Counted from the stretch's first letter, positions 1 through 11,800 are shown. The stretch: DNA of 64,000 bases from Haematobia irritans (GCF_050003625.1 NC_134400.1:223550085-223614084), one strand, 5' to 3'. Notes: generated from the letters alone by a model not told the origin. Made by a program: numbers and translations.

Positions 1-60
1 CGTTCTGTTATGGTGCCAACAGACCCAGGTTCAATCCCCGGTTAAAGCGAAGAAGTTTTG
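1..60 (+). repeat. tRNA-like fragment (possible SINE end)
   Basis: The first bases contain a B-box-like motif (GGTTCAATCCC, about 30-41) in a tRNA-T-arm-like context, then AT-rich sequence. The A box would lie before the window. It may be the 3' part of a tRNA-derived SINE. It is not enough to call a tRNA gene. Confidence 0.3.
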
Positions 61-159
61 CAATTTGTAAAAATTAGATAATAAGGAAATAAAATAAAAA
101 TACTGATAAAAATTGGAAAAAAGTGTTTTTTAGTTTTTTAAATATCTTCATTCAAATGA

Positions 160-294
160 ACATCCAAGGCACAACTTGTAAAGAAATTCAAAGGATCCAA
201 AAATAAAGTACTTCCGTCCTATGACAAGCCCATGTAAAATTCAAATTTGCGCTAGTTCCGGATCACAAATTGGGAGCTCTTTTTTTTTGCTGGG
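160..294. repeat. MITE-3 fragment
   Basis: Ends in TTTTTTTTGCTGGG at 294 and carries phrases shared with the longer copies at 24556-25057 and 26230-26784 (for example CGTCCTATGACAAGCCCATG near 218 and a TTCCGGATC phrase). It is a truncated copy of a non-autonomous element with CCCAGCAAA-type termini. Confidence 0.6.
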
Positions 295-3292
295 AAAATA
301 CATATTCCTTATGATCATAAAATGATTACTGTACGCACTAAACGATTTCGGTTTGGTAGGATATATTACACCTGTTAACAATCTTAAATTAGTAAAGGCA
401 TCGGAAAGATCGTGGTCAAATCATTATCCATAATAAAAAAAATGTGAATAGACTTAGTAGAATTAGGATAATTAAAAACAAAAATAACAATCTAAGCTGT
501 TACCATATTTGTTTATAATGTCTAGACTGGTAGAAAATCCAATGTGGAGTTTTCTCCATTAGCATTGTTGGCCTTATATGACGAATGTCGTTGATCTGGT
601 TTAAATTCAACAGTGGTTGGTCAAATGATCCCATATTCAAACAAAAAAGAAACTCGATTCTAACGTTAGGATCACCATCATATGAGCCTCTGTCCAGACA
701 TTTGAAGAGTGGCGCTTGCATTGTCATATTTTCTTATGAAACCCCCACATAATGTAGCGCCATGTGGAATGGCTGTGTTAACAAGAAATAATGACCATCT
801 CTTTTGGTCAGAATGGTTCGTTGGAGAATTCTTTACAGCCAAATATGGTTGTTGAGCGTTCTTGTGGCGTTGTTTGTTTTTTTTTTGTTCTCTGTTCTTT
901 TTTTCGGCAGAATTGTCGGGCTGTTTTGCCACTGAAGGAACAAACAAACAAAAAATACATGAAGTAAAATTATTGTGTGTTGCTGCATGTATGTTATGTC
1001 GCATATGTTTCAATTGTTGCCACTTTTTGTTGCCCACATTCGCCCCAGTGCAGTTGTTGTCGCTCCTGTGTACAAATAAGGCTCCAAGTCTCTAAGGAAT
1101 TTTCGTCATAATGTTGCTGTTGTGACAGTGGTGGTCGGATTGACGATCATTCTCGCTTCGTTCACATCGAATGGCGTCATTATTCCTGTTAATATCTTCT
1201 CACAATTTTATTTTATTTGTGAAATCTTTTCGATTCATGTTGGTGTACATAGAAAAAAATAATCGTATAATCATTTGAAATTGGTTGATTTGTGTGAAAC
1301 ATACCTTTGTAAGGAGTTCAAGGTGGTCAAACAACAATATTCTTTTGGAAGTTTACTTGATCAAAAAAACGGTGTTTCATCTAAAGGTACTTGAAAAGGG
1401 AAAGGATGCGCAAACTAATCACCATACTCAATCTGCAACATTTTTCCCCAAGCATGTGGGAAATGATCACTAATACTTATGCCTTTATGGAAAAGTTCAA
1501 TGTGGGTTCAAAACCTGAAACTCTCAGTTTTATATATGAAAAATGGGGCTTTATAACTTACATAATCGATATATTATAGAGCTCAAAGAAGACCCATCAA
1601 TGTTTCCAAACCCCTCTGAAAACTATATTATCTCGAGTCGCGCAAGATACGTTCCAAACAAAACACGACGCAATGTGAATTATAAGTTTCTATGAAAAAC
1701 TATGCAAAGATTGGAGATAGATAATAACGCAACTTTGAAAATCTAACGGCGCAAAGTGAAAACTAGTACTAATTCAACGGCGCCGCAACTTCGAAACAAC
1801 GCAAAACGGAACACCGCAAACCGAGGTCTAGGTTGACATACACCTAGACCTCGGTTTGTTGACATAAAATTCAAGAACCCTTTCGCTATAGTCACATGTT
1901 GCTGAACCGGCCTGAAGTATGTATGTTCGTAGCCCAACTTGAAAGAGCGTTTATTTCTGTGACATTTTTTTCTTTCGAATTGGTCCAATAATTTGGCATA
2001 TGCAAGTAGTCGATGTGAATCACACTTTGGAAATGTCAAAAAACTATGGCGACCACAATTCCAGCCGATGGACCAGTCATCCCCTTCTCCGAATCTCGTA
2101 TGCTGGGTGAAGTCCACAGTTACATGTTTGTTCCTTAAATAGGCGATTTTAAATATCCTTTATCCCTGGTCGTTACTCTTCGCAAAGCAACGTGAGAAGA
2201 GTTACCGTATGGAGCATACCAACGCTCATTTGTTTCGTTGAGCGATTTAACTTCTCTCGCTCTTTTTCCGAGGCATCTACCTTGAATTGTTGTCGTTATT
2301 CCTATCCTATCAACATATCCAATATTTCCTTCTGGAGCCTAGAACTAATAAACGCTCTCTCAAATATTTTATGATCAATTAATTCTCTTTACCAAAGATA
2401 AGATATATTCTCATTGCAGGCAAATATTTTTGGATTCCATTGGTGAGGTCGTTTTCTTTCGGTGTATCTCAGAAGCACTAACATCTGATAGGCGGAAATA
2501 GGTAATCCACCATTATGGTTAATATGAAGCTACCATTTCATGTGAATGAAATTCTGGCTTAATGATGATGATGCCTTAAGAATCAACTAACTAAGCCATG
2601 ATGTCCATTGGTCGCATAAAAATGTGCGAAATTGATAGAAATTGCTGCATTTTTGTGTTAAAATAAACAGAATCTGGCACTTGACTTCATAGTGGAATTC
2701 CTCGATCTTAAGGAGTGGTGAAGGATTGATTGATGGAAGCTAAAAGGGCGGACATCAGCTGTCAGATGCCAATTGTCAATTACGGTGATTCTTTAGTGGT
2801 TAACATTGGCATTTTCAAAAGAGATTAGGTGCTATGGAATTCACCGCGTTACATACACCTGTCCAGAGTCTTTTGAAATCGAATTTGAAGTGTGTTTTAT
2901 ATGACATGGTACTAGGAAGGGTCCTAGAAAGCCGTATTCTCAAGAGAAAATGTCTAAGATTTTATAAGGGCGACAATTAATTAACATGATAAAGTAATAG
3001 TGGTGGTTTAGCTTTCCACAAAGTCTCCTTTAACTCGATACACTTGATCTAACGAAACTTCAACCTTTCTTTTGAAAATTTTTGTGACAAGAATTTTTTG
3101 AAAGAATAACTCCTCAAATTCTCATTTAAGATTTTATGGATGGGTTGTAGAGCATGACATCAATTTTGGTGTTGAATTGATGTTCATTTAGACCACTATA
3201 GGTCCATAGTGATTCTTCGATATAATCTTTCAAGCTTCTTCTTCCCGATTTGGTCCCCTTTATAGTAGTTTCCGGCTTCTATAAAAGAAATC
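295..3292. other. Unassigned AT-rich sequence, no gene recognised
   Basis: Contains only short open frames, none with a recognisable domain. There are poly-T tracts near 870-905. No tRNA, SINE or clear transposon terminus is seen. A 23-nt stretch at about 2420-2442 with splice-like borders is too short to call an exon. Confidence 0.5.
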
Positions 3293-4010
3293 TTAGAACA
3301 ACCAACCAGAGGTCCTAATGAAGGCAAGTATGTTTCTTAAGCTGCACTCCCACAAATCAGTGAGAGCCTGCAAGAAAAAGGAGCTCAGTCGTCTAATGGA
3401 TAATAGTGGACACTGACACAGGAAGTGGTACGGGTCTTCGGTGACTTCCGGGTCCAGATACCATCTACAGATGTCATCATATTTAAGGCCTACTGTTACC
3501 ATATGTTTCGCAAGTGTGTTATGTCCATCAAAATTTCGCAGGGTCTTCGGTTCTTTTCGTCCCATATCAGCTTGGTTTGCTGGCATCCTTCTGAAGAGAC
3601 CCAAGGTCTACGAAGATAGTGGAGGAATGTCCGCTAGGACATTATTCTTTCCACGAGCTAAGACGGGCGTCTTAGCTAGCACATCCGCCTCTTCATTCCC
3701 CATTATTCCACAGTGCCCAGATACCCCGCACAGAGTTATATTATGCTCTTCAATGATATCCTTGAGTTGTGTACAGCAGAGGCTGACTATCATAGACCTT
3801 ATGTCAGCACTGCATAAAGCTTTGATAGCTGATATCGCTTCTTCATCAACAGCGATTCAGCAGCTTTTGTGATCGCAGAAATCTCCGGCGGAAAAATACT
3901 GCAATCGTTATCCAGCGTGTAAGACTTTCGTATTCCTAGTTCACTACAATAAATGCCGCGACCAGTTTTTTCATCCATCTTTGATCCGTCCATTCCGAAG
4001 GATATACTCC
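3293..4010 (-). pseudogene. Non-LTR retrotransposon relic: RNase H domain and C-terminal zinc-knuckle-like region
   Basis: Three adjacent reading-frame pieces on the minus strand make the 3' end of a retrotransposon ORF2. The first (3799-3993) starts with DGSKM and continues to PPEISAITKAAES, the first Asp and the Glu region of an RNase H fold. The second (3608-3793) holds SGHCGIMGNEEADVLAK, the His/Asp end of RNase H. The third (3293-3604) holds CRWYLDPEVTEDPYHFLCQC, the Cys/His motif that follows RNase H in I- and Jockey-type elements. One frame change (between 3799 and 3793) and one stop (about 3605) break it. RNase H normally removes RNA from the RNA:DNA hybrid during target-primed reverse transcription. 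No reverse transcriptase domain remains upstream: the sequence changes into a MITE at about 4025. It is 5'-truncated and dead. The exact clade is not assigned. Confidence 0.8.
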
Positions 4011-4024
4011 TGTCTCCCCACTCC

Positions 4025-4205
4025 TACATACTTGGTATAATATGTGCCAAAGTTGTTTCCTCGCCAAACATAAATACGATTGCCCAAACCAGATACATTA
4101 CTTCGGAAAAATAACATGGTTGCGAGAAACAAGTTACATGTTCGCCGTCCTGAAATAACATTTTCCTCTTCAAAGATATTTGAGGTGATCATGCTCCTTC
4201 TCTGC
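4025..4205. repeat. MITE-5 diverged copy
   Basis: Shares phrases with the complete MITE-5 at 55175-55424 (AATAACATGGTTGCGA, TTGAGGTGATCAT, CTCCTTCTCTG). It abuts the RNase H relic, so it probably inserted into that retrotransposon and lies where upstream ORF2 sequence would be expected. Confidence 0.55.
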
Positions 4206-4226
4206 TAGTAGAGAAACTTTGAGATA

Positions 4227-4599
4227 CGCAGCAAAGAAAGCGTCGCCAAAAAAGTAATGAAAATGTTCTTTTTGGATCCGGAAGTGGTGCAAAATTGACG
4301 CAGAACCGATGAATTTTTATAATTTTTAATGGATTCTAACGCATCTCGGAAACGTTTGACCTCAAAATTCACAATTTAAATAATTTGTACCATTTTATCA
4401 ATTCTTACTCTGTTTTTAACATATTTGAAACAAAAAAGTTGAAATTACCCATTAAAAATATGAAAAAAGTATGTTATAAAAAATTGAATTAAAAGAACTT
4501 CCTGGGTAGTTAAAATAAAGAACATCATTGGGAGTGCATCTTCTGGAAGTCCTTTTAAAGTTGTGCCTTTGGGAGAATTTCCAAAATTTTTTTCTGGGT
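4227..4599. repeat. MITE-3 copy, internally deleted
   Basis: Begins CGCAGCAAAGAAAGCGTCGC and ends TTTTTTTCTGGG, matching the termini of the copies at 24556-25057 and 26230-26784. It is in the opposite orientation and about 130-180 bp shorter. No coding capacity. Confidence 0.7.
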
Positions 4600-4614
4600 A
4601 CTGAGAAATGTTAA

Positions 4615-4735
4615 CTGCATTACTGAGAGGCGATAAACCAACGCTGAAAAAATGTTTGTGTCTGATTGAAACTAGGATTGAACCCAGTATCCTTTGCAGG
4701 TGCAAGGCAAATATACTAACCACGGTGGTTCCCTG
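4615..4735 (-). repeat. tRNA-derived SINE, 5' fragment
   Basis: The reverse complement starts GGGAACCACCGTGGTTAGTA and carries a degenerate B box (GGGTTCAATCCTAG), then the SINE body up to the CAGTAATGC phrase. It lies directly beside MITE-3. It is an old truncated copy of the SINE found intact elsewhere in the window. Confidence 0.65.
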
Positions 4736-4739
4736 ACGG

Positions 4740-5456
4740 CATTCATCGCACACATTATCCAAATGCTCTTTCATTTCACATATACAATTGGTTTAAATGG
4801 GGTATATAACCTTCGATATTCTATATGACATGCACGACAAAAATTGACTTCTATGACGTTATTTATAGAGGTGCTATCTAAAGATGGTATTCTTTTGGTT
4901 GTTGATGATATATATGGTCCATTTGGTGAATATTGAGGAAGTAAAGTAACTTTATATTTTGTGTGATGTCAAATGAAAAATGTTCTGTGCTTAATAAAAT
5001 CTCTAGCTTCTCTTAAATTTCCAAGTATTAAATTTACCTCCCAACGTTTGTTTTGATCACATTCGCTTTGGAATGAGTTTTGCATATTACCCAATATTGC
5101 TTTTTGTCAATCTATTCATATGAACAATAATACAAAATTGTTTTTCATTAGTAAACTGTGATTTTATTCGTAAATCCCATTTTAATGAAAGACCTAAGAT
5201 TTGAGAGGCTTTCAGAAAAAAAGCCAACAAAAAAATTTTAGCACGCGTACTCACAATTCATGGGATTTCATATGCATTTCGTTATTTATTTATACAATTT
5301 TATTTTTGTTTCTTCATAACTCCAGAATTCATAACACAAATCTGGGTTTAACTAACTGTAGTGAAATGAAAGAAATATGGCAGCATATTTGTTGAGATTC
5401 GCATAAATATTAAAATTTCATATGAAGCACCATGGATGAAATATTAAAAAAAAAAA
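4740..5456. other. Unassigned AT-rich sequence
   Basis: No coding region or repeat recognised. It ends in a poly-A run (about 5447-5458) that abuts the right end of a family C element. Confidence 0.5.
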
Positions 5457-5594
5457 AACAAGTATATACAGCAGTAAGTTCGGCCGGGTCGAATCTTAAA
5501 TACCCACCGCCATGAATCAAATATTAGGGTTTGGGTCCTTTGAAATTTCAGGGGGGTTTGAGGACAGATCAAGCAGAACAGTTCAACCAGTATA

Positions 5595-6881
5595 CGAGGG
5601 CGGTTCGGAAACTTCATAGCCTATCAATGAAAGAGAATAGTTAGTTTTTCAAAAATATTTTTTATTTTTCAATATAATCTCCTGAAGCTTCAATACACTT
5701 AGTCCAACGCTTTTCTAGCAATTCTATCCCTTGATTAAAATAGTTGTCCTCAAGGTCTTCAAAATAGTGGTTTACAACTGTAATTGCATCTTCATTTAAG
5801 GTAAAACGCTTGCCAGCAAGGAATTTTTTTTTAGATTTGGGAACAAGTAAAAGTCACTGGGAGTTAAATCAGGAGAATGGGTGGTCAAGCAACTCGGGTG
5901 GTCAAGGAGAATGGGTGGCCAAGCAACTTGAATTCGTCGATTTTAGCCATTGTTAAAACACTCTTGTGCGCTGGTGTGTTGCCTTGATGAATATTTTTTG
6001 TGTTGTAAGCCTGGACGTTTTTCTCGAATTTGTACATTTAATTGATCCAAAAGGTTGCAATAGTACTCTGAATTTATTGTTTTACCCTTTTGCAGATAGT
6101 CAATCAATAAAATACCTTTGAAGTCCCAAAAAACCCGTTGCCATAACCTTACCAGCCGATTGAATTGTTTTTGCCTTCTTTGGGGCACTTCCTCCAGCTT
6201 CAGTCCATTGTTTGGTGGATCCATGTCTCATCAACAGTTATGAAACGACGCTTAAAATCCATTTTATGTCGCTTAAAACGATCCAAACAAGCTTGAGAAA
6301 TGTTCAGAAATGCGTTTTTGATCGACTGTTAACAAATGCGGCACCCATCTTGCAGAAAACTTTTTCATCTGTAGTTCTTCATGCAAAATTAAATGGACTC
6401 GGATCATTTGAGATGCCCATGATATTAGCAATTTCACGTACTTTTATTCGTCGATCATTTAATACCATATCATGCACTTTGGCTACAATTTCTGTTGTTG
6501 TTGCTGTTTTTGGACGTCCACTAAGTGGTTCATCTTCAATGCTTGTACGACCACGTTCAAATTCAGCAACCCAATTTTTTACTGTTGCATATGAAGGAGC
6601 ACTTTCACCTAACACATTCACCATACCATTATGAATTTCTTGTCCCGATAAAACTTTTTTATGTAAATATTTAATGACAGCACGCATTTCTAATTTTTCC
6701 ATTGTAAAAAAATTGCGGATGCGTCTTTTTTCAACACCTGTTTCTATATGAAGGAGTTGCCAGATCGAAACAAAATTTAACATGTGTTCATAACAGAGAT
6801 GGAAGTTTCCAAAACACTTAACTTTTTTCTGTTTATACCGCGCCTTTTGTGCTAGGCTAAGAAGTTTCCGAACTGCCCTCG
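5595..6881 (-). mobile_element. Mariner transposon (mariner-1), full-length but inactive
   Basis: A 1287-bp element, the normal mariner length, bounded by TA dinucleotides (5593-5594 and 6882-6883). Its inverted ends begin CGAGGGCGGTTCGGAAACTT on the left and CGAGGGCAGTTCGGAAACTT on the right, read inward. It carries one decayed transposase gene on the minus strand. It sits inside the family C element, so it is younger than that insertion. The subfamily is not assigned. Confidence 0.9.
5820..6702 (-). pseudogene. Mariner-1 transposase pseudogene
   Basis: The likely start is Met at 6702 (MEKLEMRAVIKYLHKK), the usual mariner N-terminus, rather than the upstream in-frame Met at 6783, which lies in the leader. 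The first block (6702-6379) holds the helix-turn-helix and the linker motif GRPK (SGRPKTATTTEI). After a frameshift a second block (6224-5943) holds FWDFKGILLIDYLQKGKTIN, typical of the mariner catalytic domain. After a further frame change the second catalytic motif reads HQGNTPAHKS, where active mariners have HQDN, so the second metal-binding Asp appears to be Gly. Near 5880-5940 a stretch of about 30 bp is tandemly duplicated just before the PDLTPSDFYLF block. These lesions make it inactive. An active enzyme would cut and paste at TA sites in the nucleus. Confidence 0.85.
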
Positions 6882-7021
6882 TACTTCACGAAGATAAATT
6901 TAAAGATTTTACCTATGAAGACTATATAAGATTCTGGATTTATAAGAACCATTTTTCTTTGAATTCTAGAGGAATCATTAACATCTCTTGTAAGTGTGCA
7001 AGAAGATTATAAAATGTTAAC

Positions 7022-7460
7022 CAGAGAATGAAGCCGACCCATTTTTGTCGGCGGCGGCTAATAATAATTTTTTGACGGCTAAGCCGATATAAATTTGTCT
7101 TATCGACGGCGGACAATTATCCATAATAAAAACAATTTGATGTTATCCGAATGGTAATGAGATTAGTTGTACTACTTATCTTACAATCACATTTACACAT
7201 AATTCAAATGTTCTGAGCCAAATTTTTGCAAAATTATTATAGCAACTTGGTACTGACATATTTTGGGTGGAAAGTTTAACATTTTGACAAAAAATGCAAC
7301 CATTATTAATAATTTTTTCTGATTCAAATCAATATTTTTGATTAATTGGCGGCTAACTTTGAGTCAGGATGAGTCGACAAATTCGGCGACAGCTTCGACT
7401 GGTAAAAACTAGTCGGCGGCGGCTAAAATCGGCGGCGCGACTCGGCGGCTTCATTCTCTG
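7022..7460. mobile_element. hAT-type MITE (hAT-N1) with 8-bp target duplication
   Basis: A 439-bp element with inverted ends starting CAGAGAATGAAGCCG on both sides. It is flanked by the direct repeat ATGTTAAC (7014-7021 and 7461-7468). The CAGNG ends and 8-bp duplication are hallmarks of the hAT superfamily. There is no transposase, so it must be mobilised in trans. GC-rich subterminal repeats (GTCGGCGGCGGC) lie at both ends. The empty site is confirmed by the undisrupted family C copy near 53.58 kb. Confidence 0.92.
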
Positions 7461-7625
7461 ATGTTAACGTCTTGATTTGAAATCTTAAATCTGTAGATTT
7501 TCACCCGAGAAGTAAAATGTGGAAATTTTACATTGAGTTTCAAGCAATTTTCATGATCAGTGCGGAATGACAAACATCCCCTCCCCCCACCCTCCCCGCG
7601 TCACATTCTATGGTGGTGGGTATAC

Positions 7626-8460
7626 AAAATGAGGTTAATAAAAATGTAATATTGGCATGGTGATATTTTCTACACTAGGGTGAGGCTATAAGTACATTTT
7701 GGAATATTGGTAATTTTCCCACATATTTTAGTCTTCTTTTTAATTGGATAAACTTGAAGCAAAAAATGTCCTTATTTTAAAACAGTCTCAATTTCGGCAT
7801 GGAATCTATACAAAAATCCTTAAGTGACGGTCAAAATCATTTTTGTTGCAAAATATTAGCAAAAATTAGTCTGCCGATATCAAATAAATAATTACCGAGA
7901 AAAAACATGGTTGCCACAAACATGTTTTTCCCCGTGAAAAAAAATATTCTCTTAAAATATATTTGGGATGATCATATTATTTTCCTTAATTGAGGATACC
8001 AAATTCTGAAACCCAGAAAATCATGGACATCACAACGAATCTTTGCCTTCCTTAAATCGCCAACATTAGATGATGTTGATGGTATTTTGTGATTTTCTCC
8101 CAAAGTGCCCAAACAAAATAGAAGCAAGGAATGGCAAGGTAGCCACAATATTCCATTATGGGACCACGACTTATTTGTTCGCTTGTTTTTTGCACTGGGA
8201 AAATAAGAAACATTTCAAAAAATGTTTTTTTTTTATTTTTATTTTCGCCCTTTGGTAATTTGCCTAAGTACTTTGAATATCTGCCTGGATATATTCATAA
8301 TGCATACATGGTACATCTAGGACATTTGCAGAGAGATGCTGTCAAAGTGAATGAGGAAAATCGTACATAGACATTCCAAATTCATATGGAAAATATTCAT
8401 CAGTTCTGATGGAGAGTAGAAGCGACAAAAAAAATGCTTTGAAACGTAATGGTTAAAGTG
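7626..8460. other. Unassigned sequence with a MITE-5-like fragment
   Basis: 7865-7990 resembles MITE-5 (AACATGGTTGCCACAAACAT, GGGATGATCATAT) but is strongly diverged. The rest shows nothing recognisable. Confidence 0.4.
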
Positions 8461-9594
8461 TCACAAAGGTGCAAATTTTAATTTATATGCATAAACGTTC
8501 ACATACAGGACACTATGGGGAGAAAAAAACAAACACTCTACTCTCACAGAAAACTGTCGCCAAACGGAATGTAATTTTGAATTAAACAAATTGAAAAAGA
8601 GGGGCTGGTTAGGGGAAGCATTCATTTCCATTCTGGAGATTACTTTGGGAAGAAACACACATAAAAGGCATAGATATAAAATTATATGGACTAGTCGACA
8701 TGAAAATGCATCCTTGACAACTCGATTTTCCCTTCACATACACACACACACTTGTCCTAACAAATGAGAAAAAAATACATGAAAGAGCTTTGCCATTAAG
8801 AGGTGGGGTCCTTTGCTTGATATGCTCGTATCGCAGCTCGTTGACATTCTTTGGTTGGGGTCTGGTATGGCCTTTTAATGAAATGCAGCATTTTTATTTG
8901 TTGAGATGTTCTTTGAATTCGAACATCCTTAAATAAGGAAAACTAGGGAGATATGTGTGTAGAGGCGGCGAGTGACTCTTACGAAGTGGCAGTGTATGTG
9001 TACGTGTGTATATACAAATACGACCATGTGTATCTAGGCTCCTCTTAGGGAGTGTAAGCATATTATTTCATATAGGATTTTTATGACTATTTTTCATCTC
9101 CTCCTAGTTTTTCCCCCCGGCTTCTTGAGATGGCATCTGGCTTCTACGGATCCTGTGGGCCATAACAATTTCCGTTGAAATCGTTTCTTACGCTCGTTTT
9201 ATTTTATCTAAATGGCAGTCATCATCATAGCTTTTATGGCTTTCGTGTTCACAACAGACAGACATTGAATGGAAATGGATGCGCGCGCGTTAAAAATGGG
9301 CGGAGTCGTGTAACGCATACATACATGAAACGAATTTTGTTTTGTTTTATTTTACTGTTCAACCAACAGGTCTGGATCCTATTTATATGGACGATAAGGC
9401 ATTTGTGTGAAAGGGCCTGTTGGTTAAGTAATGTTTCTGTTTCAGGAGTATAAATACATAGTGGGCATTTTATTTTAACTAATATTTTTTTTTTTGTGGA
9501 AAAATTGATCTCTACTATATTTGCGATTTACTATATTCCAATATAAATTATGGATCCCTTAAACTAGACGGAGCAAATTTGATCAGATCTGGCC
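8461..9594. other. Unassigned sequence, simple repeats only
   Basis: Contains short (CA)n near 8742-8752, a (GC)n run near 9279-9288 and poly-T. Complexity is higher than in the AT-rich repeats around it, so it could be unique intergenic or intronic DNA, but no domain or splice-bounded frame is convincing. Confidence 0.4.
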
Positions 9595-9960
9595 ACTGAA
9601 AAATGACACTAAAGTCAATTTGACTTTTATAATTCATGGAAATTAGTTATTTTTAACAAGTTTCCTTCGCTTAAATTTTTTTTACTGTATTGATATTTGC
9701 AAATTTTACCGAAAAATGCATCCATCTTGAACTTCGTATTGCATTAAAGAAATTTAGGCAAATTTTAAATGCCTGTTTTTCCTTAAAATTAAGAAATTTG
9801 CATTGCGAGAGATAAAATGAATTGTGACGAGTATTGTGGTACGTTTACATTGAAGTCATGTTACATGCAATTGGAAAATGACCAAAGGCAGTCGGAACTG
9901 CCCATACATCACTTGTGGTGGAAAAAATTTTAAAATGGCTTTTGGAAGACTCAAATTGTA
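9595..9960. repeat. MITE-4 partial copy
   Basis: Starts CACTGAAAAATGACACTAAA and shares with the MITE-4 at 39658-40172 the phrases TTTACCGAAAAATGC, TCTTGAACTTCGT and a TTTTTCCTTAAA stretch. The right end is unclear. Confidence 0.5.
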
Positions 9961-10196
9961 CATGCGCTTGAATACGTAAAAACTATAATTTTGGAAGGGA
10001 GACCAGTGATCGTTCCACGATTACCTTAAAGAACCCAGGAACCTTAAAAACGTGTCACACGATTTTGTATTGATTAGAGAAGTGGTGGTATAATGGTTGT
10101 GTTAGTTGTCATACAATGTTTGTTGGGTTACTAGAATCGTTGTTTCTGTTAGTTTCGTGGAGTTGTGTTTTTTTTTGTTTCAGAGTTGATGACATA

Positions 10197-11171
10197 CACA
10201 AAAAATTTTTTCTGATTCAATCACAAAATTAATTGATCCAATTAATTTTTTAGTTGAAATGTCTTCAATCACGAAAATTATAGTAACAATCACACTTTTT
10301 ATTGGGCATCAAAGAAATACTTGATTAAAAAAGTTATTGAAACTTAAAAACGTAACTATTTTTGATCACTATACTTGGTTAGGTTAGGTTATGTGGCAGC
10401 CCGATGTATCAGGCTCACTTAGACTATTCAGTCCATTGTGATACCACAGTGGTGAACTTCTCTTTTATCACAGAGTGCTGCCCGATTCCATGTTAAGCTC
10501 AATGACAAGGGACCTCCTTTTTATAGCCGAGTCCGAACGGCGTTCCACATTCCAGTGAAACCACTTAGAGAAGCTTTGAAACCCTCAGAAATGTCACCAG
10601 CATTACTGAGGTGGGATAATCCACCGCCGAAAAACTTTTTTGTGTTCGGTCGTAGCAGGAATCGAACCCACTACCTTGTGTATGCAAGGCGGGCATGCTA
10701 ACCATTGCACAACGGTGGCTCACTATACTATATACACAGAAAAAAAACAATAAATTTTCTTGTCAATACAATTAAAATTATGTTTAAATTTGAGCTAACA
10801 GCATAATTTGTAAATACATTTTAGTAATATTTTGTCACATTAGCAACCAATTTTGTTATATCAACAAAATTAAAAATGTTCTTTAACAACAATTTATTAC
10901 AAGTTCAAAAATTATATAATTTTTTGTGTTTATCAATCACTTTTGATTAAAAAATGTATTGCTTAAACAAAATTTTAATTAAAAATAAAAAATAAATTGA
11001 TTAAAAAGTTAATTTTAATTATTTTTGTAATTTAAATTTTAAGAAATGTCGATCATTGACATAATTGGATTAATGTTTCTAGTTTGATTAAAAGCTTAAT
11101 TATTAATTGAAAAAAGTTTTTGTGATATTTTTTAGTTTCTTGAGTTTAGTCGCAGATAACAATTTTTTGTG
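10197..11171. repeat. AT-rich MITE-like element (MITE-6) containing a SINE
   Basis: The left end CACAAAAAATTTTTTCTG is preceded by TA. The right end, reversed, reads CACAAAAAATTGTTATCTG. The interior is rich in TTGATTAAAA and AATTAAT words in both orientations. A SINE (10376-10720) interrupts it. The right-hand target duplication is not visible, so the boundary is approximate. Confidence 0.4.
10376..10720 (-). mobile_element. tRNA-derived SINE, near full length
   Basis: The minus strand begins AGCCACCGTTGTGCAATGG (A-box region), carries GGGTTCGATTCC (B box) and a body of about 270 bp, and ends in (CCTAA)n. It is flanked by a 9-bp target duplication CACTATACT (10367-10375 and 10721-10729), which proves an insertion. 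SINEs of this type are transcribed by RNA polymerase III from the internal boxes and copied by a partner LINE. It is non-coding, and the short frames across it are spurious. Confidence 0.92.
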
Positions 11172-11729
11172 CGATAAACTTTCTTAACAAAGCACCCATT
11201 TTATTAATAAAATCCAATAATTTGCAAGCATTGTTTGTCTGTAAACAATTTAAAGTTAAGACCAAACTGAAGAACTTTGACTGTGAAACAAAACACAAAA
11301 CGTGTCTCAACGGTTTTGAAACAGTGTTGCCAAAGAGATGAAAATCTTTAAATCGTTGTGTTACATGATTTCAGTGGATCTAAAAGAAATGGTGTAGGGT
11401 ATCACATAATCATATCAAACATGACAGTTGTATTGGATACAAAATTAGGACCTCCATTGGTCCTAATTTTGTATCTTGTTATTTTCCTGCAAGCATTTAG
11501 GTGATTGTTTTATCGTCTTTCACTAAAATGTCACTACTTCGGATCGCCTGGAAGTTTTCTGGTAGTAAAATCTCAAGCACAACAACAATAAAAACAACTA
11601 TCGCGAGGGGTGTTTCCGTTTCGAAACAAATTCGACTCAAACTAAATATAGACTCCATACATCGACATAGTGTATTTTTCAATAGTACCTCTGTGTGTAA
11701 AAAGCCACTATCAACCAACGAGTGTGGGT
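11172..11729. other. Unassigned sequence
   Basis: A short perfect inverted repeat (about 11441-11474; GGACCTCCATTGGTCC core, arms ATACAAAATTA/TAATTTTGTAT) is the only structure noticed. No coding region recognised. Confidence 0.4.
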
Positions 11730-11800
11730 AGCACAGAGGGAGAGCCTCTGACTTGAAAACGAAAGGTTTCGAGTTCAACGCTCGGTGCGGCCGATCATCA
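11730..11800 (+). repeat. Degenerate tRNA-like sequence
   Basis: Contains GGTAGCACAGAGGGAGAGCC (A-box/D-arm-like) and a T-arm-like hairpin CGAGTTCAACGCTCG. The acceptor ends do not pair, so this is more likely a SINE head or tRNA pseudogene than a working tRNA gene. A second B-box-like motif (GGTTCGATTCC) lies at about 11852. Confidence 0.4.

Larger units (their letters stand above)
5457..7625 (-). mobile_element. Hairpin-ended element, family C, split by two later insertions
   Basis: On the minus strand the element starts TATACCCACCACCATAG (7625 leftward) and ends with a GC hairpin and TATATACTTGTT (5457). Its halves line up with the undisrupted copy at 53480-53799. That comparison shows a mariner (5595-6881, TA duplication) and a hAT MITE (7022-7460, 8-bp duplication) inserted later. 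Without them the element is only about 430 bp. It has no coding capacity. The terminal hairpin (TTCGGCC/GGCCGAA type) and ACTTGTT end are shared with families A and B. Confidence 0.75.

Noticed and set aside
2420..2442. Micro-exon with CATTGCAG and GTGAGG borders
   Set aside because: It is only 23 nt, with no second line of evidence; chance splice-like motifs are common.
10565..10750. Recurring short frames with VSMPALHTQGRGFDSC-like sequence (also near 27039, 52339, 55602, 60295 and 63080)
   Set aside because: They are translations of the tRNA-like head of the SINE and not a protein family.
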